Both the position numbers and the translations under genes were made by a program. Below are positions 17,021 through 25,292 of a stretch of DNA of 64,000 bases, one piece after another. The DNA is taken from contig NZ_CP054690.1 of assembly GCF_013348805.1 (NCBI RefSeq), positions 4,154,001-4,218,000 on the forward strand. The letters are read 5' to 3'. The DNA comes from Rhodococcus sp. W8901 (GTDB lineage Bacteria; Actinomycetota; Actinomycetes; Mycobacteriales; Mycobacteriaceae). A model generated the notes under the pieces. It was not told the origin of the DNA. It made no database searches and worked only from the letters and a program-made list of their open reading frames with translations. The number at the start of each line of letters is the position of its first letter. Position 1 is the stretch's first letter.

Positions 17021-18483
17021 GACGACACCTCCGTCGATGTCAGGTAGGCCGCCTTGTCGAAGTGCCGCAGCCTCTCCCGCATCCGTCCGGTCGACCACGG
17101 CCAATTGAAGCTGTTGCGGCCGTTGACATCGAGGAAGTAGCTCTGGCAGCCGCCGGCGTTGTAGACGGTGGTGGCGAGTGCCTGCTGCACCTCGGCGTTG
17201 AACGCGGCCTGCACCTCGGGACGGGTCTCCATCCGGGTCCAGCCTGCGGCGCGGGCGGTGGCGATCGCGGCGGCCAGGTAGTCGAGTTGCGCCTCGAGGA
17301 TCATGAACGCCGACGTGTGGCCGGTGCCGAGCGCGGGACCGAGCAGCACGAACGCGTTCGGGAACCCGGCGACGGTGGTGCCGAGGTACGCCTGCGGGCT
17401 GCCCTTCCAGTGGTCGCCCAGGCTGCGGCCCTGACCGTCGAACACCCTTCCCGCGATGGGCATGTCGAGGATGTGGAAGCCGGTGCCGAAGATGATGGCG
17501 TCCACCTCGCGCTCCTGGCCGTCGGCGCCGACCACCACGTTGCCACGCACCTGCTGTACCGCGTTCGCGTGCACCTCGACGTTCGGGCGATTCAACGCGG
17601 GATAGTACGTGTTCGACATCAACAGGCGCTTGCAGCCGAGCGTGTAGTCCGGGGTGAGCGACTTCCGCAGGTGCGAGTCGCGAACCTGCGCCCGCAGCTG
17701 CACCCGACCGATCTGCTGGACCACCCGCAGGATCCACGGGTTGCGGAAGCCGATCCCTAGCGCCTCCATGATTCCGTACTGGATGCGCCGCAACGCCTTC
17801 AGCGCGCCCGGCACCCGCCCCATGGCCGCTCGCACCGCGCCCGGGATCGTGGTGTCCGGCTTCGGCAGCACCCACTGCGCGGTGCGCTGGTACAGGTGCA
17901 ACTCCGCCACGGTCGGCGCAATCTCCGGCACGAACTGCACCGCCGACGCGCCGGTCCCCACCACGGCCACCCGCTTGCCCGCCAGCTCGTAGTCGTGGTT
18001 CCACCGCGACGAGTGGAAGACCTCGCCGCCGAAACCGTCGAGCCCCGGGATGTCGGGGATCAGCGGCTGATTCCACGGTCCGGCGGCCGCGATCACCGCG
18101 TTCGCAGTGAGCACACCGTTCGACGTCTCCAGCAGCCAGCGGCGCGACAGCTCGTCCCACTGCGCGCGCAGCAGTTCGGTGCCGAACTCGACGCGCTCGT
18201 GGACGCGGTGCGCCGCCGCGGTCCGCTCGATGTACTCGCGAATCTCGTCCTGCCCCGCGAACAGTCGACTCCAGTCGGTGTTGGGCGCGAACGAGTACGA
18301 GTACAGCGCCGACGGTACATCGCACGCACACCCGGGATAGGTGTTGTCGCGCCACGTCCCACCGAGCGAATCGCTCTTCTCCAGGACGACGACGTCGTCG
18401 ACCCCCATCTGCTGCAGCCGGATCACGGCGCCGATTCCCGAGATTCCGGCGCCGACGACGATCACCTCGTGGTGGCGGGTCAT
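17017..18483 (-). CDS. Flavin monooxygenase, Baeyer-Villiger type
   Basis: 488-aa class B flavoprotein monooxygenase using FAD and NADPH. N-terminal GAGISG (11-16) binds FAD, 'EKSDSLGGTWRDNTYPGCACD' spans the GGTW and NTYPG blocks (read in two parts), and 'VVGTGASAVQ' is the NADPH motif. The Baeyer-Villiger fingerprint FxGxxxHxxxW is present as FGGEVFHSSRWN. The ATG at 18483 overlaps the stop of the patatin-like gene; a longer frame up to 18885 is shadow sequence inside that gene. With esterase-like and SDR partners the operon resembles alkanone or steroid-type degradation units and, loosely, the mycobacterial mymA locus. The substrate cannot be read from sequence. Confidence 0.88.
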   Translation of the reverse strand: MTRHHEVIVVGAGISGIGAVIRLQQMGVDDVVVLEKSDSLGGTWRDNTYPGCACDVPSALYSYSFAPNTDWSRLFAGQDEIREYIERTAAAHRVHERVEFGTELLRAQWDELSRRWLLETSNGVLTANAVIAAAGPWNQPLIPDIPGLDGFGGEVFHSSRWNHDYELAGKRVAVVGTGASAVQFVPEIAPTVAELHLYQRTAQWVLPKPDTTIPGAVRAAMGRVPGALKALRRIQYGIMEALGIGFRNPWILRVVQQIGRVQLRAQVRDSHLRKSLTPDYTLGCKRLLMSNTYYPALNRPNVEVHANAVQQVRGNVVVGADGQEREVDAIIFGTGFHILDMPIAGRVFDGQGRSLGDHWKGSPQAYLGTTVAGFPNAFVLLGPALGTGHTSAFMILEAQLDYLAAAIATARAAGWTRMETRPEVQAAFNAEVQQALATTVYNAGGCQSYFLDVNGRNSFNWPWSTGRMRERLRHFDKAAYLTSTEVSS

Positions 18484-19424
18484 CCGCGAACTCCTGTCGT
18501 GAGGGCGTGCTCCACCGCGGTCCGGGTGCTGCGCAGCGCGTGTTCCAGCGTCGCGAGCCGACGCCGGTCGTCCATGAAGTTGGCGCCCATCACGGCGAGA
18601 TCCTCGGCGGTCGCGTCGATCCGGATCACCCGGGTGCCGGACGCCTCCAGCGCCGCGCATTCGGCGTCGAGTCCGGCGCTCATCCAGTTCCGCAACACCG
18701 TCCGCTCGAGGATCGCCGGTCCCCGAGCGCGGATGCGTCCGCCGGACGCCATGGGAGCCAACACGATCACCTCGTCCAGTCCGCGCCCGGCCAGCAGGTC
18801 GGCGGACGCCGTGGACGCCGCACCGCCGTCGACGAACCGTCGGCCGCCGATCCGGACGGGCGGCATCCAGCCCGGGATCGCCCACGACGCCCGGAGCGCC
18901 TCCGCCAGCGTCGCGTTCGGTGCCCCCTGCGCACCGAACGCCACCCGCTCGCCGGTGCCGTAGTCCATCGCGACCAGCCGGGTGTCGGGATGCGAGACCC
19001 AGCCACCGGCACCGAGACCGGTCGCGAGCCGGTCAAGCCAGCCCGCGTCGCCACCGCCCTCCGGGAGCATCCCGCTCAGCCCGGTCACGGTCGGCAGGCC
19101 GCGACGCAGCAGCCCGGGCGAGCCCAGGCGCGGTCGCGGTAGCGGCGGGAAACGTCCCGGCGCGCCGGCGAGATGTCCGGCGAGCACGGGATGCGTCGAC
19201 TCGCCCAACTGCACAGCCAGGATCTCGTCGACACCGATTCCGCTGCCCAGCATCGTCACCAGCTCGGCCCCGGCCGACGTGCCCATCAGGACGTCGGCGT
19301 CGCGCGGATCCCAGCCGAGCGCGTCCCGCACGGCGACCAGCGCCGCGACCGTCCACGCCGCCCCCAACGTTCCCCCGCATCCGATCACCAAGCCGCGACT
19401 GAGATGTGTGTCACTCGACGTCAT
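18480..19424 (-). CDS. Patatin-like phospholipase / esterase
   Basis: 314-aa serine hydrolase of the patatin family. 'GLVIGCGGTLGAAW' near the N end is the oxyanion region (family GGG(x)RG/G, here with Cys and Thr), GTSAG holds the nucleophile S50, and the catalytic Asp is in 'RFVDGGAAST'. No signal peptide. First gene of the patatin-FMO-SDR operon, each junction an ATGA overlap. It diverges from the TetR gene at 19485 over a 60-base region with short palindromes. Its likely job is ester cleavage, possibly of the ester formed by the Baeyer-Villiger enzyme; this is inferred from context. Confidence 0.85.
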   Translation of the reverse strand: MTSSDTHLSRGLVIGCGGTLGAAWTVAALVAVRDALGWDPRDADVLMGTSAGAELVTMLGSGIGVDEILAVQLGESTHPVLAGHLAGAPGRFPPLPRPRLGSPGLLRRGLPTVTGLSGMLPEGGGDAGWLDRLATGLGAGGWVSHPDTRLVAMDYGTGERVAFGAQGAPNATLAEALRASWAIPGWMPPVRIGGRRFVDGGAASTASADLLAGRGLDEVIVLAPMASGGRIRARGPAILERTVLRNWMSAGLDAECAALEASGTRVIRIDATAEDLAVMGANFMDDRRRLATLEHALRSTRTAVEHALTTGVRG

Positions 19425-19443
19425 ATCTAGAAACTAACAGCAT

Positions 19444-19462
19444 CCAGATACTCTGGGTACCC
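19444..19462. promoter_or_regulatory. Overlapping palindromes in the TetR/patatin divergent region
   Basis: CCAGA-TAC-TCTGG (19444-19456) overlaps GGGTACCC (19455-19462). Both lie in the 60 bases between the divergent starts at 19424 and 19485, where a TetR operator is expected. Functional role is inferred. Confidence 0.4.
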
Positions 19463-19484
19463 CAAATGCGCGAGGAGATTGGCG

Positions 19485-20117
19485 ATGCCCCGTCTGACCA
19501 GGTCGGAGAGTCAGGCCCGGACCCGGGCCGAGTTGCTGTCGACCGCCCGCGACCTGTTCCTGACCGACGGATACGCGGCGACGTCGCTCGAGAAGGTGGC
19601 CGAGACGGCGGGCTATTCGAAGGGTGCGGTGTACTCGAACTTCCGTGGCAAGAAGGAGTTGTGCCTCGAGGTCCTGGACCTGATCCACTCGACCAAGTTC
19701 GCGGAGGTCGCCGCACTGCTCGCGGCGGACGGCGAACTCGACACCACACTCGCCCGTTTCCAGGACTGGGCCGAACGAACACTCGGCGATGTCGACTGGA
19801 CGATACTCGAGTTCGAGTTCATCGCCGCGTCCCGGCACGACCCCGAGGTCCGGGCCGCGCTCGCGTCGACGCTCGGCATGGCGCACGGAATGGTTCTGGC
19901 CCTGCTGAATTCGCTGACCGAGACGACCGGCGTCACGCTCCCGATCCCACCCGACGACGCCGCCCGCAGCGTTCTCAGCCTGGGCGTGGGTCTCGGCATC
20001 CAGCGCGCCATCGACCCCACCATCTCGGCCCGCATCGTCACCGACAACCTGCGCGCGCTGCTCCACCGGAGCTCGCCCCTCCCCGACTCCGAGGCGAGCG
20101 GCCGGCCGGGTCAGTAG
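19485..20117 (+). CDS. TetR family transcriptional regulator
   Basis: 210-aa TetR regulator. The N-terminal HTH is clear: 'LLSTARDLFLTDGYAATSLEKVAETAGYSKGAVYSNF' read in parts, about residues 17-52, with the recognition helix at 'GYSKGAVYSNF'. The C-terminal ligand domain ends in 'SARIVTDNLRALLH'. ATG 19485 has GAGGAG eight bases upstream; a TTG six bases earlier is possible. It is divergent from the patatin-FMO-SDR operon and is its most likely regulator, probably a repressor released by a lipid or ketone-like ligand. Its 3' end overlaps the convergent secreted-protein gene by seven bases. Confidence 0.9.
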   Translation: MPRLTRSESQARTRAELLSTARDLFLTDGYAATSLEKVAETAGYSKGAVYSNFRGKKELCLEVLDLIHSTKFAEVAALLAADGELDTTLARFQDWAERTLGDVDWTILEFEFIAASRHDPEVRAALASTLGMAHGMVLALLNSLTETTGVTLPIPPDDAARSVLSLGVGLGIQRAIDPTISARIVTDNLRALLHRSSPLPDSEASGRPGQ

Positions 20118-20710
20118 AGCGTGGCGATGAAATCGAACACGGCGGGCTGGACCGCCGGGTTGTTGTTGGTGATTCCGGTCGCTGCTCCGATCGCGCCACC
20201 GATCGCGGCACCCGGGATGCAGCCGACGAACAGGAACAGAACGCAGCCGACGACGGCACCGACACCCGCGCCGATCTGCGCGGACATCTGTCCTCCGTTG
20301 AACCAGCCCTGTTCGATCTGCCGGACCATGTTGTCGTAGGCGTCCTGGCGGGCGTCCACGTTGTGCAGCGCAGCGACGCCCTGGGCCGGGACCGCCGGCG
20401 TGAGGGTGAGTCTGCTGCCGTCGACCGACGGGACCAGCGAGATGTCGGTACCGGCCACCGGGTAGGTCAGCGGGATGGTGCCGACGGTGGCGCCCGCGGG
20501 ATCGACGACGTCGACGACATTGCCTGCGACCCGGAAGGTGCCGGCATCGAGCACAGTGTCGAGCGATGTTCCGTTCGAACCGATCTGGGTCTGATAGTGA
20601 ATGACCCCAGGACTCGGCGGAGGTCCGGGCTCGGCGTAGGCGGTGCCGGTGGCGACACCCAGAGCCGCGATGGCCAGCACGGACACGGCGGCTGTTCTGT
20701 GGAGTTTCAC
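20111..20710 (-). CDS. Secreted protein with C-terminal glycine-zipper segment
   Basis: 199-aa exported protein of unknown function. Signal peptide 'KLHRTAAVSVLAIAALGVAT' followed by GTAYA-EPG, a good signal peptidase I site near residue 26. The mature part has a beta-rich domain (about 40-125) and a C-terminal 'AQIGAGVGAVVGCVLFLFVG' plus 'PGAAIGGAIGAATG', glycine-zipper-like stretches that could insert in a membrane and that contain two cysteines. Proteins of this shape are frequent in Rhodococcus and Nocardia. The GTG at 20710 follows AAGGAGG; the longer frame to 20770 would put charged residues before the signal peptide. Confidence 0.8.
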   Translation of the reverse strand: MKLHRTAAVSVLAIAALGVATGTAYAEPGPPPSPGVIHYQTQIGSNGTSLDTVLDAGTFRVAGNVVDVVDPAGATVGTIPLTYPVAGTDISLVPSVDGSRLTLTPAVPAQGVAALHNVDARQDAYDNMVRQIEQGWFNGGQMSAQIGAGVGAVVGCVLFLFVGCIPGAAIGGAIGAATGITNNNPAVQPAVFDFIATLY

Positions 20711-20720
20711 GGGGAGCTCC

Positions 20721-20727
20721 CCTCCTT
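20721..20727 (-). promoter_or_regulatory. Ribosome binding site of the secreted protein
   Basis: Minus-strand AAGGAGG, ten bases before the GTG at 20710. It supports the short start that places the signal peptide at the N-terminus. Confidence 0.65.
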
Positions 20728-20771
20728 GCAGGAAGACGGCCCCGACCTGGTCAAAGACCGTCCGGAACATC

Positions 20772-20784
20772 CACTAGACTAGTG
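20772..20784. promoter_or_regulatory. Perfect 13-base palindrome upstream of the secreted protein gene
   Basis: CACTAG-A-CTAGTG, about 60 bases upstream of the start at 20710 and about 160 bases upstream of the divergent start at 20943. On the minus strand it overlaps a TAnnnT-type -10 candidate (TAGTCT). Candidate operator; no regulator gene is adjacent except the TetR gene at 19485. Confidence 0.35.
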
Positions 20785-20942
20785 AGTGGAGGCCGGTCTG
20801 TACGGCCTTACCGGGATTCTCGACCGAATCTCGAGCGACTTCGACGACGCGGCCCGTCGCCCGTTCGGCAGCGCTCCCCACTGTCCGATTCGACCGCATT
20901 TCCCTACCGCCCCAAAGTATTCCGAGACGATATGGTCGAGCC

Positions 20943-22058
20943 ATGACTGGCACGCCGCTGTTCGTCCCTGCCGGAACGGAATTCACGCCCGAGGACCTGG
21001 TGTTCTACGCCGACCCAGGCAATCGAACGCTCGATCAGGCGCTGGCCGAGGCGGATCTGCTGGTGAGTTGCCCGCATTCGGGTTACGCGATCCCCGAGGA
21101 GCTCGCACCGTTCCTCGCACCCGAGTTCACTCGCAGACTCCAGTTCGATTTCACCGATATGTCCACCGGGCCGATCGTGCGGCGTTGGGCCGAGATCGAC
21201 CCCCGGATCGTGTATGTCGAAAATCCGCACCCGCGCATGATTCGCGACCCCAACCGGGCCCGCCCGACGGATCTCGAGGCGACGCTGCGCGAGGCATTCG
21301 CGCGGGTGCGGCAGGCCGGCCCCGGCAACCGGGCCGACCTCGACGGCGTCGACGCCGTCCGACCGGTCACGTTCTCGTTCTACCCGCTGCTGCGCGAACC
21401 CACCGACGACGCCGGATGGAAGCATCTGGCCGACACCTTCACCGAGGTCGCCGACCGCGGCCTGGGCGTCTACGAGCGCACCCGCGACGAGTTGGTCGAC
21501 CGCATGGCGGAACTGGCCCTGCGCCGCGGCACCGACTTCACGACCCTCTCGTTCCACGACACGATGAACCACACGACCCGACGCGACGGCGCGGTGAACG
21601 TCCTGCGGGCCGAGCCCGACCTGCTACCGGATGTCGTGGCCCTGTCGAATCGCGGGGACCACGAGGGCGATCCGCGGGGCGACAATCCGGTCACGATGGA
21701 CCCCGCCCGGGTCCGCGCACTCGCGCAGGCACATCGCAAGGGATTCGTGGACTTCACCGCCGAGGCGGAAGCCGTGCAGCTCAACCAGCCGTACCTGGGC
21801 AGCCAGGAGATCATCGCGGCCGGCGCCCGTTTCGCCGCGCTGCGGCACCGCACCGAGGCCGCCGGGGTCGTCCTCGGTGCGGTGCAGGCCGAATTCCGGC
21901 GCGAGTTCCTGCTCGGCGAACGGGCGACGGCCGAACTGATGGAACCGGGCGTCGACTGGCCGACCGCCGATCAGGACCGGATCGACCACCTCGCCCGCGC
22001 GTGCAAGGCGAGCTGGGACGAGTACCGGAGCCGGTTCCCGCTCAGACCGTCTCGGTGA
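20943..22058 (+). CDS. N-formylglutamate amidohydrolase family protein
   Basis: 371-aa member of the HutG/FGase family, zinc-dependent hydrolases of N-formylglutamate and related amides. The metal and substrate motifs are visible: 'LLVSCPHSGYAIP' (H45), 'DMSTGPIVRRW', 'NPHPRMIRDPNR' and 'TLSFHDTMNH'. No other histidine degradation genes are near, so the substrate may be another N-acyl amino acid. The gene stands alone, starts 232 bases from the divergent secreted-protein gene, and its 3' end overlaps the convergent CoA-ligase gene by 17 bases. Confidence 0.85.
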   Translation: MTGTPLFVPAGTEFTPEDLVFYADPGNRTLDQALAEADLLVSCPHSGYAIPEELAPFLAPEFTRRLQFDFTDMSTGPIVRRWAEIDPRIVYVENPHPRMIRDPNRARPTDLEATLREAFARVRQAGPGNRADLDGVDAVRPVTFSFYPLLREPTDDAGWKHLADTFTEVADRGLGVYERTRDELVDRMAELALRRGTDFTTLSFHDTMNHTTRRDGAVNVLRAEPDLLPDVVALSNRGDHEGDPRGDNPVTMDPARVRALAQAHRKGFVDFTAEAEAVQLNQPYLGSQEIIAAGARFAALRHRTEAAGVVLGAVQAEFRREFLLGERATAELMEPGVDWPTADQDRIDHLARACKASWDEYRSRFPLRPSR

Positions 22059-23550
22059 GCAGGCGATCGCGGAGCGCGTTCTTCTGCACCTTGCCCGTGG
22101 CCGTCGTCGGCAGCGCCTCGATGAACCGGACCCGGGTCGGCACCTTGAAACGCGCCAGCCGTTGCCGAGCGAAGGCGATGACGTCGTCCTCGGCGAGTGC
22201 GGCACCCTCGGTCGGCACGACGAAGGCCACCGGCGTCTCGCCCCACTTCTCGTGGGAGGCCGCGACCACCGCCACGTTGCGCACTCCGGGCATCTCGGCG
22301 ATCACCACCTCCACCTCACGGGAGTACACGTTCTCACCGCCGCTGATCAGCATGTCCTTCTTCCGGTCGACCAGGGTGATGAAACCCTCGTCGTCCGCTC
22401 GTGCCATGTCCCCGGTGTGGAACCATCCACCCCGCAACGCATGGGACGTCTCCTCGGGACGCATCCAGTACCCGGCGAACACGTTGTCGGCTCGGACCAA
22501 CAGTTCTCCCACCGTTCCGACGGGCACGTCGCGGTCCAGGTCGTCGACCAACCGCGTGTCGATCCCGAAGAGCGGCCGTCCGATCGATCCGGCCTTCTCC
22601 CGAACGTGCTCGGAGTCGAGCAGCGCGATCGACGGGGCACACTCGGTCATCCCGAACCCCTCCCGGAACGGGATACCACTGCGCGCCAGGAAGTCCAGCA
22701 CCGAGACAGGTGCAGGCGCACCGGATGTCAGGGCACAGTCGAGCGAGGACAGGTCGTAGCGTTCCAGATCGGGCACACCCATGACGGCCTGCCACATCGT
22801 GGGCACCAACAACAGTTGAGTCGCCCGGTGCGCGACCACCGCGTCGAGGACCGCGACCGGATCGAACGACGGCATGATCACGTTCATGGCGCCCACATAG
22901 ATGAACGGCAGTGTGTAGAGCCCCAGCCCGCCGATGTGGAACATCGGAAGTGCCGTCACGGTGACGTCGCACGAACGCAGTCCGAACGCGGAGGTGACGG
23001 CGGCCGCGTTGGCCCGGAGGTTCTCGTGGGTGATCATGGCGCCCTTGGGTCGCCCGGTGGTTCCGGACGTGTACATGATCACCGCCACGTCGTGGCGATC
23101 CGTCAGCGCCGGCAACGGGTCCGGATCGGCGGTCGCCACGAGGTCGTCGTACTCCGCCCCCAGTGCTACCACGTCGCGCACCCGCACGCCCGGTTCGTTC
23201 ACCGCAGCTGCCGCCTGGGTGAACGCCCCGTGCACGAAGAGTAGCTGTGCTCCGAGATCGGCCAGGACATAACCGATCTCGGACGCCGTGAGCCGGACGT
23301 TGATCGGTGTGAAGACGGCGCCGAGCTTCGCTACCGCGAAGAGGATCTCGAGGCACTCCACGGACGTGGGTACGACCGCGGCGATGCGGTCTCCGCGCCT
23401 GACGCCGAACCGATCGCGTAGCTGGTTCGCCAGCCGGTTCGCGCGGTCGTCGAACTCGCCGTAGGTCCAGGTGCGCTCACCGGACACGAAAGCGACCTTG
23501 TCGCCGCTCAATTGGGCCCGCCGGGTGGCCCAGTCACCGATTCCCTGCAT
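22042..23550 (-). CDS. Fatty-acid/aryl-CoA ligase (FadD-like)
   Basis: 502-aa AMP-forming acyl-CoA synthetase that activates a carboxylic acid to its CoA thioester. Motifs: ATP/AMP loop 'MYTSGTTGRPKGAMITH', 'GFGMTECAPS', 'GWFHTGDMARADDEGF', the hinge 'DRKKDMLISGGENVYS' and the C-terminal catalytic lysine in 'TATGKVQKNAL'. ATG 23550 has AAGGAG upstream. It is the last gene of a paaX - acyl-CoA dehydrogenase - ligase run on the minus strand with a 45-base gap to the dehydrogenase. Chain or ring specificity cannot be assigned; the PaaX-type regulator hints at an aryl or branched acid. Confidence 0.9.
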   Translation of the reverse strand: MQGIGDWATRRAQLSGDKVAFVSGERTWTYGEFDDRANRLANQLRDRFGVRRGDRIAAVVPTSVECLEILFAVAKLGAVFTPINVRLTASEIGYVLADLGAQLLFVHGAFTQAAAAVNEPGVRVRDVVALGAEYDDLVATADPDPLPALTDRHDVAVIMYTSGTTGRPKGAMITHENLRANAAAVTSAFGLRSCDVTVTALPMFHIGGLGLYTLPFIYVGAMNVIMPSFDPVAVLDAVVAHRATQLLLVPTMWQAVMGVPDLERYDLSSLDCALTSGAPAPVSVLDFLARSGIPFREGFGMTECAPSIALLDSEHVREKAGSIGRPLFGIDTRLVDDLDRDVPVGTVGELLVRADNVFAGYWMRPEETSHALRGGWFHTGDMARADDEGFITLVDRKKDMLISGGENVYSREVEVVIAEMPGVRNVAVVAASHEKWGETPVAFVVPTEGAALAEDDVIAFARQRLARFKVPTRVRFIEALPTTATGKVQKNALRDRLLTETV

Positions 23551-23595
23551 TGATCGACTCCTTCGACATTGTGTTCCGGGCCGCGGTCGGCTCTG

Positions 23596-25224
23596 TCAGC
23601 CGACCTTCGAGGTGACGCGATCGATAATTGCTGCGAAGTCCACGCCGGCGGGCAGCGTTCCGTACACGCTGCCACGGTCGCCGTCGATTCTGGTGGCAAT
23701 GAAGGCATCGGAGACCGCATGATTGCCGTGCCGCACCAGGAGCGACGCCTGCAGAACCAGTGCCATCCGCTCGATCACGCGACGGGCGAGGACCTCCGCG
23801 TCCGCCAGATCGGTCAGCTGGGAACGGATCTCGCGGACCGCACGCTGAATGCTCGGCTCGGGACCGGCCAGCGCGACCTCGTCGAAGAACCCTTCGACGG
23901 TGCGCGGATTCTTGCCCATCGCCCGCAGCACGTCGAGCGCCGCGACGTTTCCGCTGCCTTCCCAGATCCCGTTGAGCGGGGACTCGCGGAACAGGCGCGG
24001 CATCTGAGACTCCTCGATGAAGCCGTTGCCCCCGAAGCACTCCATCGCCTCGGCCGCATGAGCGGGCCACCGCTTGCACACCCAGTATTTCCCGACCGCG
24101 AGGGCCAGACGCAGGAAGTCGGACTCCGCCGCGTCACCGCGAGTGGCACGGTCGTGGGCGCCGGCGAGGCGCATCATCAGCAGCGACGCCGCCTCCGACT
24201 CCACGGCCAGGTCGGCCAGGACGTTCCGCATCAACGGCTGGTCGATGAGGTAGTTGCCGAAGGCCTGCCGATGCGTCGCGTGATGCACGGCCTGGGTGAC
24301 GCCCCGACGCATGCCCGACGCCGCCCCGATCAGGCAGTCGAGGCGAGTCATGTTGACCATCTTGATGATCGTCGGCACACCACGGCCCTCGTCACCGACA
24401 CGCCACGCGAAGGCGTTCTCGTACTCGATCTCGGCCGACGGGTTGGACCGATTGCCCAGCTTGTCCTTCAGCCGCATCAGTCGAACGTTGTTGCGGGTGC
24501 CGTCGGGAAGGACGCGGGGCACCAGGAAGCACGTCACGCCCGCGTCGGTCTGCGCCAGGACCAGGAACAGGTCGGCCATCGTCGCCGACGTGAACCACTT
24601 GTGGCCGACGATCCGGTAGGTGCCGTCGGGCTGCAGGACGGCGCGCGTCGTGTTGGCTCGAATGTCGGAGCCGCCCTGCTTCTCGGTCATGGACATCGTC
24701 GCGAGCAGGCCCGCCTTCTCCAACGGAGGCCTCAGGCCGCCCTCGTACGACGAATTGGACAGCAGCGGTTCGTAGATCGCGGCCAGCTCGGGGTTCTCCC
24801 GCAGCGCGGGGACGGCGGCGTACGTCGCCGAGATCGGGCAGGTGTGGCCGGCCTCGACATTGCTCCACACGTAGAACTTGGCGGCGCGCGCCACGTGGCT
24901 GCCCGGCCGGGCGTCGCTCCACGGTGCGCCGTGCATCCCGTTGGCGACGGCCGTGGACATCAGCTCGTCCCACGCCGGGTGGAACTCGATGTCGTCGGTG
25001 CGGTGACCGAACCGGTCGTAGGGCCGCAGGACCGGCGGGTTCTCGTTCGCGAGCCGGCCCAGTTCCTGCACGTGCTCGGTTCCGGCCAGCGCGCCGAGGC
25101 GGCTGACGTCGTCGACGGCCCATTCCGCGCCCTCACGGACGAGCCCCTCGAGCAGCGTCGGATCGTCGGCGACGTTGTGGCCGTATAGCGGAACGGACTG
25201 GTTGAACACCTCGTGTGTCTGCAT
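23596..25224 (-). CDS. Acyl-CoA dehydrogenase, AidB type
   Basis: 542-aa FAD enzyme of the AidB branch of acyl-CoA dehydrogenases. Family blocks: 'MSMTEKQGGSDIRANTT' for flavin contact, 'GHKWFTSA', 'HHATHRQAFGNYLIDQP', 'ECFGGNGFIEES' and 'IWEGSGNVAALDVLRA'. AidB of E. coli binds DNA and protects it from alkylation, but most relatives are likely dehydrogenases. Here the setting between a PaaX-type regulator and a CoA ligase favours acyl-CoA oxidation. ATG 25224 follows AAGGAGG. A long inverted repeat lies directly upstream. Confidence 0.88.
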   Translation of the reverse strand: MQTHEVFNQSVPLYGHNVADDPTLLEGLVREGAEWAVDDVSRLGALAGTEHVQELGRLANENPPVLRPYDRFGHRTDDIEFHPAWDELMSTAVANGMHGAPWSDARPGSHVARAAKFYVWSNVEAGHTCPISATYAAVPALRENPELAAIYEPLLSNSSYEGGLRPPLEKAGLLATMSMTEKQGGSDIRANTTRAVLQPDGTYRIVGHKWFTSATMADLFLVLAQTDAGVTCFLVPRVLPDGTRNNVRLMRLKDKLGNRSNPSAEIEYENAFAWRVGDEGRGVPTIIKMVNMTRLDCLIGAASGMRRGVTQAVHHATHRQAFGNYLIDQPLMRNVLADLAVESEAASLLMMRLAGAHDRATRGDAAESDFLRLALAVGKYWVCKRWPAHAAEAMECFGGNGFIEESQMPRLFRESPLNGIWEGSGNVAALDVLRAMGKNPRTVEGFFDEVALAGPEPSIQRAVREIRSQLTDLADAEVLARRVIERMALVLQASLLVRHGNHAVSDAFIATRIDGDRGSVYGTLPAGVDFAAIIDRVTSKVG

Positions 25225-25233
25225 GACTGCCTC

Positions 25234-25274
25234 CTTCGACTGATTCGGACATTACGTTTTCCGAACAGTCGAAG
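25234..25274. promoter_or_regulatory. 15/14-base inverted repeat between paaX-like and acyl-CoA dehydrogenase genes
   Basis: CTTCGACTGATTCGG (25234-25248), a 12-base spacer, and CCGAACAGTCGAAG (25261-25274). The arms match over 14 bases with one bulged A. It lies 9 bases upstream of the dehydrogenase start and contains TGATTC, the half-site known for PaaX of E. coli. Likely operator or attenuator; the distinction needs experiment. Confidence 0.6.
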
Positions 25275-25292
25275 TCAATGAGTAATATTCGG

